Source: Candidatus Rokubacteria bacterium RIFCSPLOWO2_02_FULL_72_37
Lineage (GTDB): Bacteria > Methylomirabilota > Methylomirabilia > Rokubacteriales > CSP1-6
Reading direction: 5' to 3'
Length of the DNA: 5,798 nt
NCBI GenBank assembly: GCA_001790315.1
Contig: MGCE01000092.1
Span: 1 to 5,798, forward strand
Positions 5,679 through 5,798 of this stretch are shown piece by piece. The translations under genes were made by a program, and so were the position numbers. The notes under the pieces are model-generated. The model was not told the origin of the DNA and did no database searches. It saw nothing but the letters and a program-made list of their open reading frames with translations. Position 1 is the stretch's first letter, and each line of letters begins with the position of its first letter.

Positions 5679-5798
5679 TGTCGAGCCCTGTCGCCCGTGG
5701 CGCCGGGCCGCCGGGCGCGCGCGGGAGGGGTCCCCCGGACCACGCGGCACGCGTCCGCTTGCCCCGTCGCGGCTGGGCTCCGTCCGGGCGCGCGCGGT
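5678..5798 (+). CDS. Possible start of a downstream gene, cut by the window edge
   Basis: An ATG at 5678 shares its A with the TGA of the GH3 gene, and AGGAAG (5670-5675) lies just upstream. The frame stays open for about 40 codons to the window end. The predicted peptide begins MSSPVARGAGPPGARG and is only Gly, Pro, Arg and Ala-rich, with no recognisable family. Frames of this length are often open by chance at this GC content, so it may equally be non-coding spacer with the next real gene further right. Confidence 0.25.
   Translation, partial: MSSPVARGAGPPGARGRGPPDHAARVRLPRRGWAPSGRAR

Noticed and set aside
5729..5741. Palindrome GGTCC-CCC-GGACC after the GH3 gene, considered as a terminator
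   Set aside because: Five-bp stem with a 3-nt loop and no T-tract following.
3767..5750. Two long minus-strand open frames (3767-5011 and 4506-5750) opposite the BtpA and GH3 genes
   Set aside because: Low-complexity Arg-rich translations opposite two well-supported genes.
5711..5797. 14-nt direct repeat CCGGGCGCGCGCGG at 5711-5724 and 5784-5797
   Set aside because: Simple GC-alternating sequence in a GC-rich tail; likely chance, with no flanking duplication or mobile-element feature.

Overview
The window is very GC-rich chromosomal DNA from a bacterium, with a strong GC bias at third codon positions, tightly packed genes and frequent GTG/TTG starts. This composition opens long spurious reading frames antisense to nearly every gene. 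The gene content (MCT-type MFS carrier, cysteine hydrolase, crotonase, KAS III-like enzyme, BtpA protein, GH3 lipoprotein) would suit a high-GC environmental lineage such as a soil proteobacterium or a Rokubacteria/Methylomirabilota-type organism. The sequence alone does not fix the taxon. There is no mobile element, CRISPR array, tRNA or rRNA in view.

Layout: two divergent gene clusters leave a short intergenic region near 3753-3802. Leftward (minus strand) is a four-gene run that looks like one transcript. It holds an MFS carrier of the monocarboxylate-porter type (2496-3752), an isochorismatase-family cysteine hydrolase (1934-2485), a crotonase-family enzyme of PaaG/isomerase type (1119-1901) and a FabH-like ketoacyl synthase III with a large insertion (37-1119). 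Gaps are 10 nt and 32 nt, and the last pair share a TGATG stop/start overlap. Rightward (plus strand) is a BtpA/SgcQ-family TIM-barrel protein (3803-4585). It overlaps by 23 nt a GH3 (NagZ-like) lipoprotein glycosidase (4563-5678) that starts at TTG. A further reading frame begins at the TGATG after the glycosidase and runs off the window, but it is poorly supported.

The intergenic region carries two plausible sigma70-type promoters facing away from each other and physically overlapping. The minus promoter is TTGTAA-17 bp-TATAGT. The plus one is an extended -10 (TGT-TACAAT) that would start transcription at, or one base before, the GTG of the BtpA gene, giving a leaderless mRNA. The plus -10 lies on top of the minus -35, so the two clusters may compete for polymerase.

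Functional reading (inference): the left cluster could import a carboxylate and process it as a CoA thioester. The crotonase lacks both hydratase glutamates and keeps the aspartate used by PaaG/enoyl-CoA isomerases, so 'enoyl-CoA hydratase' would be a misleading label. The right pair links an uncharacterised cytoplasmic BtpA protein to a membrane-anchored glycosidase, suggesting amino-sugar or glycoside metabolism. I see no clear evidence of an entirely new system. The most checkable unusual points are the overlapping divergent promoters, the crotonase active site and the KAS III insertion.
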